A stretch of 64,000 bases of DNA from Amblyornis subalaris (Eukaryota; Chordata; Aves; Passeriformes; Ptilonorhynchidae): assembly GCA_018881555.1 (NCBI GenBank), contig JACAXG010000252.1, forward strand, positions 124,001-188,000, written 5' to 3'. The notes below the pieces were generated by a model that saw only the letters and a program-made list of their open reading frames with translations, searched no databases and was not told the origin of the DNA. A program made the translations under genes and the position numbers. This document shows, piece by piece, positions 63,894 through 64,000 of this stretch. Position 1 is the first letter of the stretch, and each line of letters begins with the position of its first letter.

Positions 63894-64000
63894 CTAAAAG
63901 AACAAACCAAGAGAAGAATGTTATGAGACACTTCACCCCGTCCACAACTGCCCTTCCCCAACAGAGGTGCCACAGTCCTGTTGGGAACTGGAAGAGGCAA

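Overview
This is a 64 kb piece of a bird nuclear genome, most likely a songbird. The genes are vertebrate, with many short exons and long introns. The repeats are avian CR1 LINE ends, plus one tRNA-Ile-headed SINE with a CR1 tail, the structure known as TguSINE1 in passerines. Scattered single N bases run through the window, including inside one coding codon. There are no bacterial or phage genes and no CRISPR array.

Layout. (1) The minus strand from 11,941 to the left edge carries the 5' half of PPP2R5D, a B56-delta regulatory subunit of PP2A. Eight coding exons give about 309 residues; the rest lies left of the window. Its CpG-island promoter lies at about 11.2-12.4 kb. (2) Between 12.4 and 19.4 kb there is a decayed testis-specific-serine-kinase-like sequence (about 14.3-15.1 kb, plus strand), two CR1 fragments, and a broken copy of the PPP2R5D exon 5 region. 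(3) The plus strand from 19,815 to 57,203 holds a complete ABHD12, a lysophosphatidylserine lipase. Its 13 coding exons total 1,158 bp and encode 385 residues with an intact Ser-Asp-His triad. Its CpG-island promoter contains a 51-bp tandem duplication. Intron 1 is about 21 kb and carries the SINE and a 5'-truncated R2 retrotransposon. Intron 2 carries an endogenous retrovirus remnant, and intron 4 a CR1. (4) The minus strand from 63,893 to 60,388 holds the last eight coding exons of PYGB, brain-type glycogen phosphorylase. They give 337 residues including the pyridoxal-phosphate lysine; the 5' part lies right of the window.

ABHD12 and PYGB are convergent (tail to tail), as in human 20p11.21. 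PPP2R5D and ABHD12 are divergent, with start codons about 7.9 kb apart. From memory human PPP2R5D lies on 6p21, so that adjacency is not the human arrangement. The three genes share no pathway: one is a phosphatase targeting subunit, one an ER lipid hydrolase and one a glycogenolysis enzyme.

All exon joins were derived by hand from reading frame, splice consensus and recalled vertebrate orthologues. The three gene calls are secure; individual splice sites are strong but not transcript-verified. I found no clearly new biological system. The items most worth a second look are the R2 copy apparently outside rDNA, the kinase relic, the exon 5 duplicate, the duplicated promoter module and a GC-AG intron in ABHD12.
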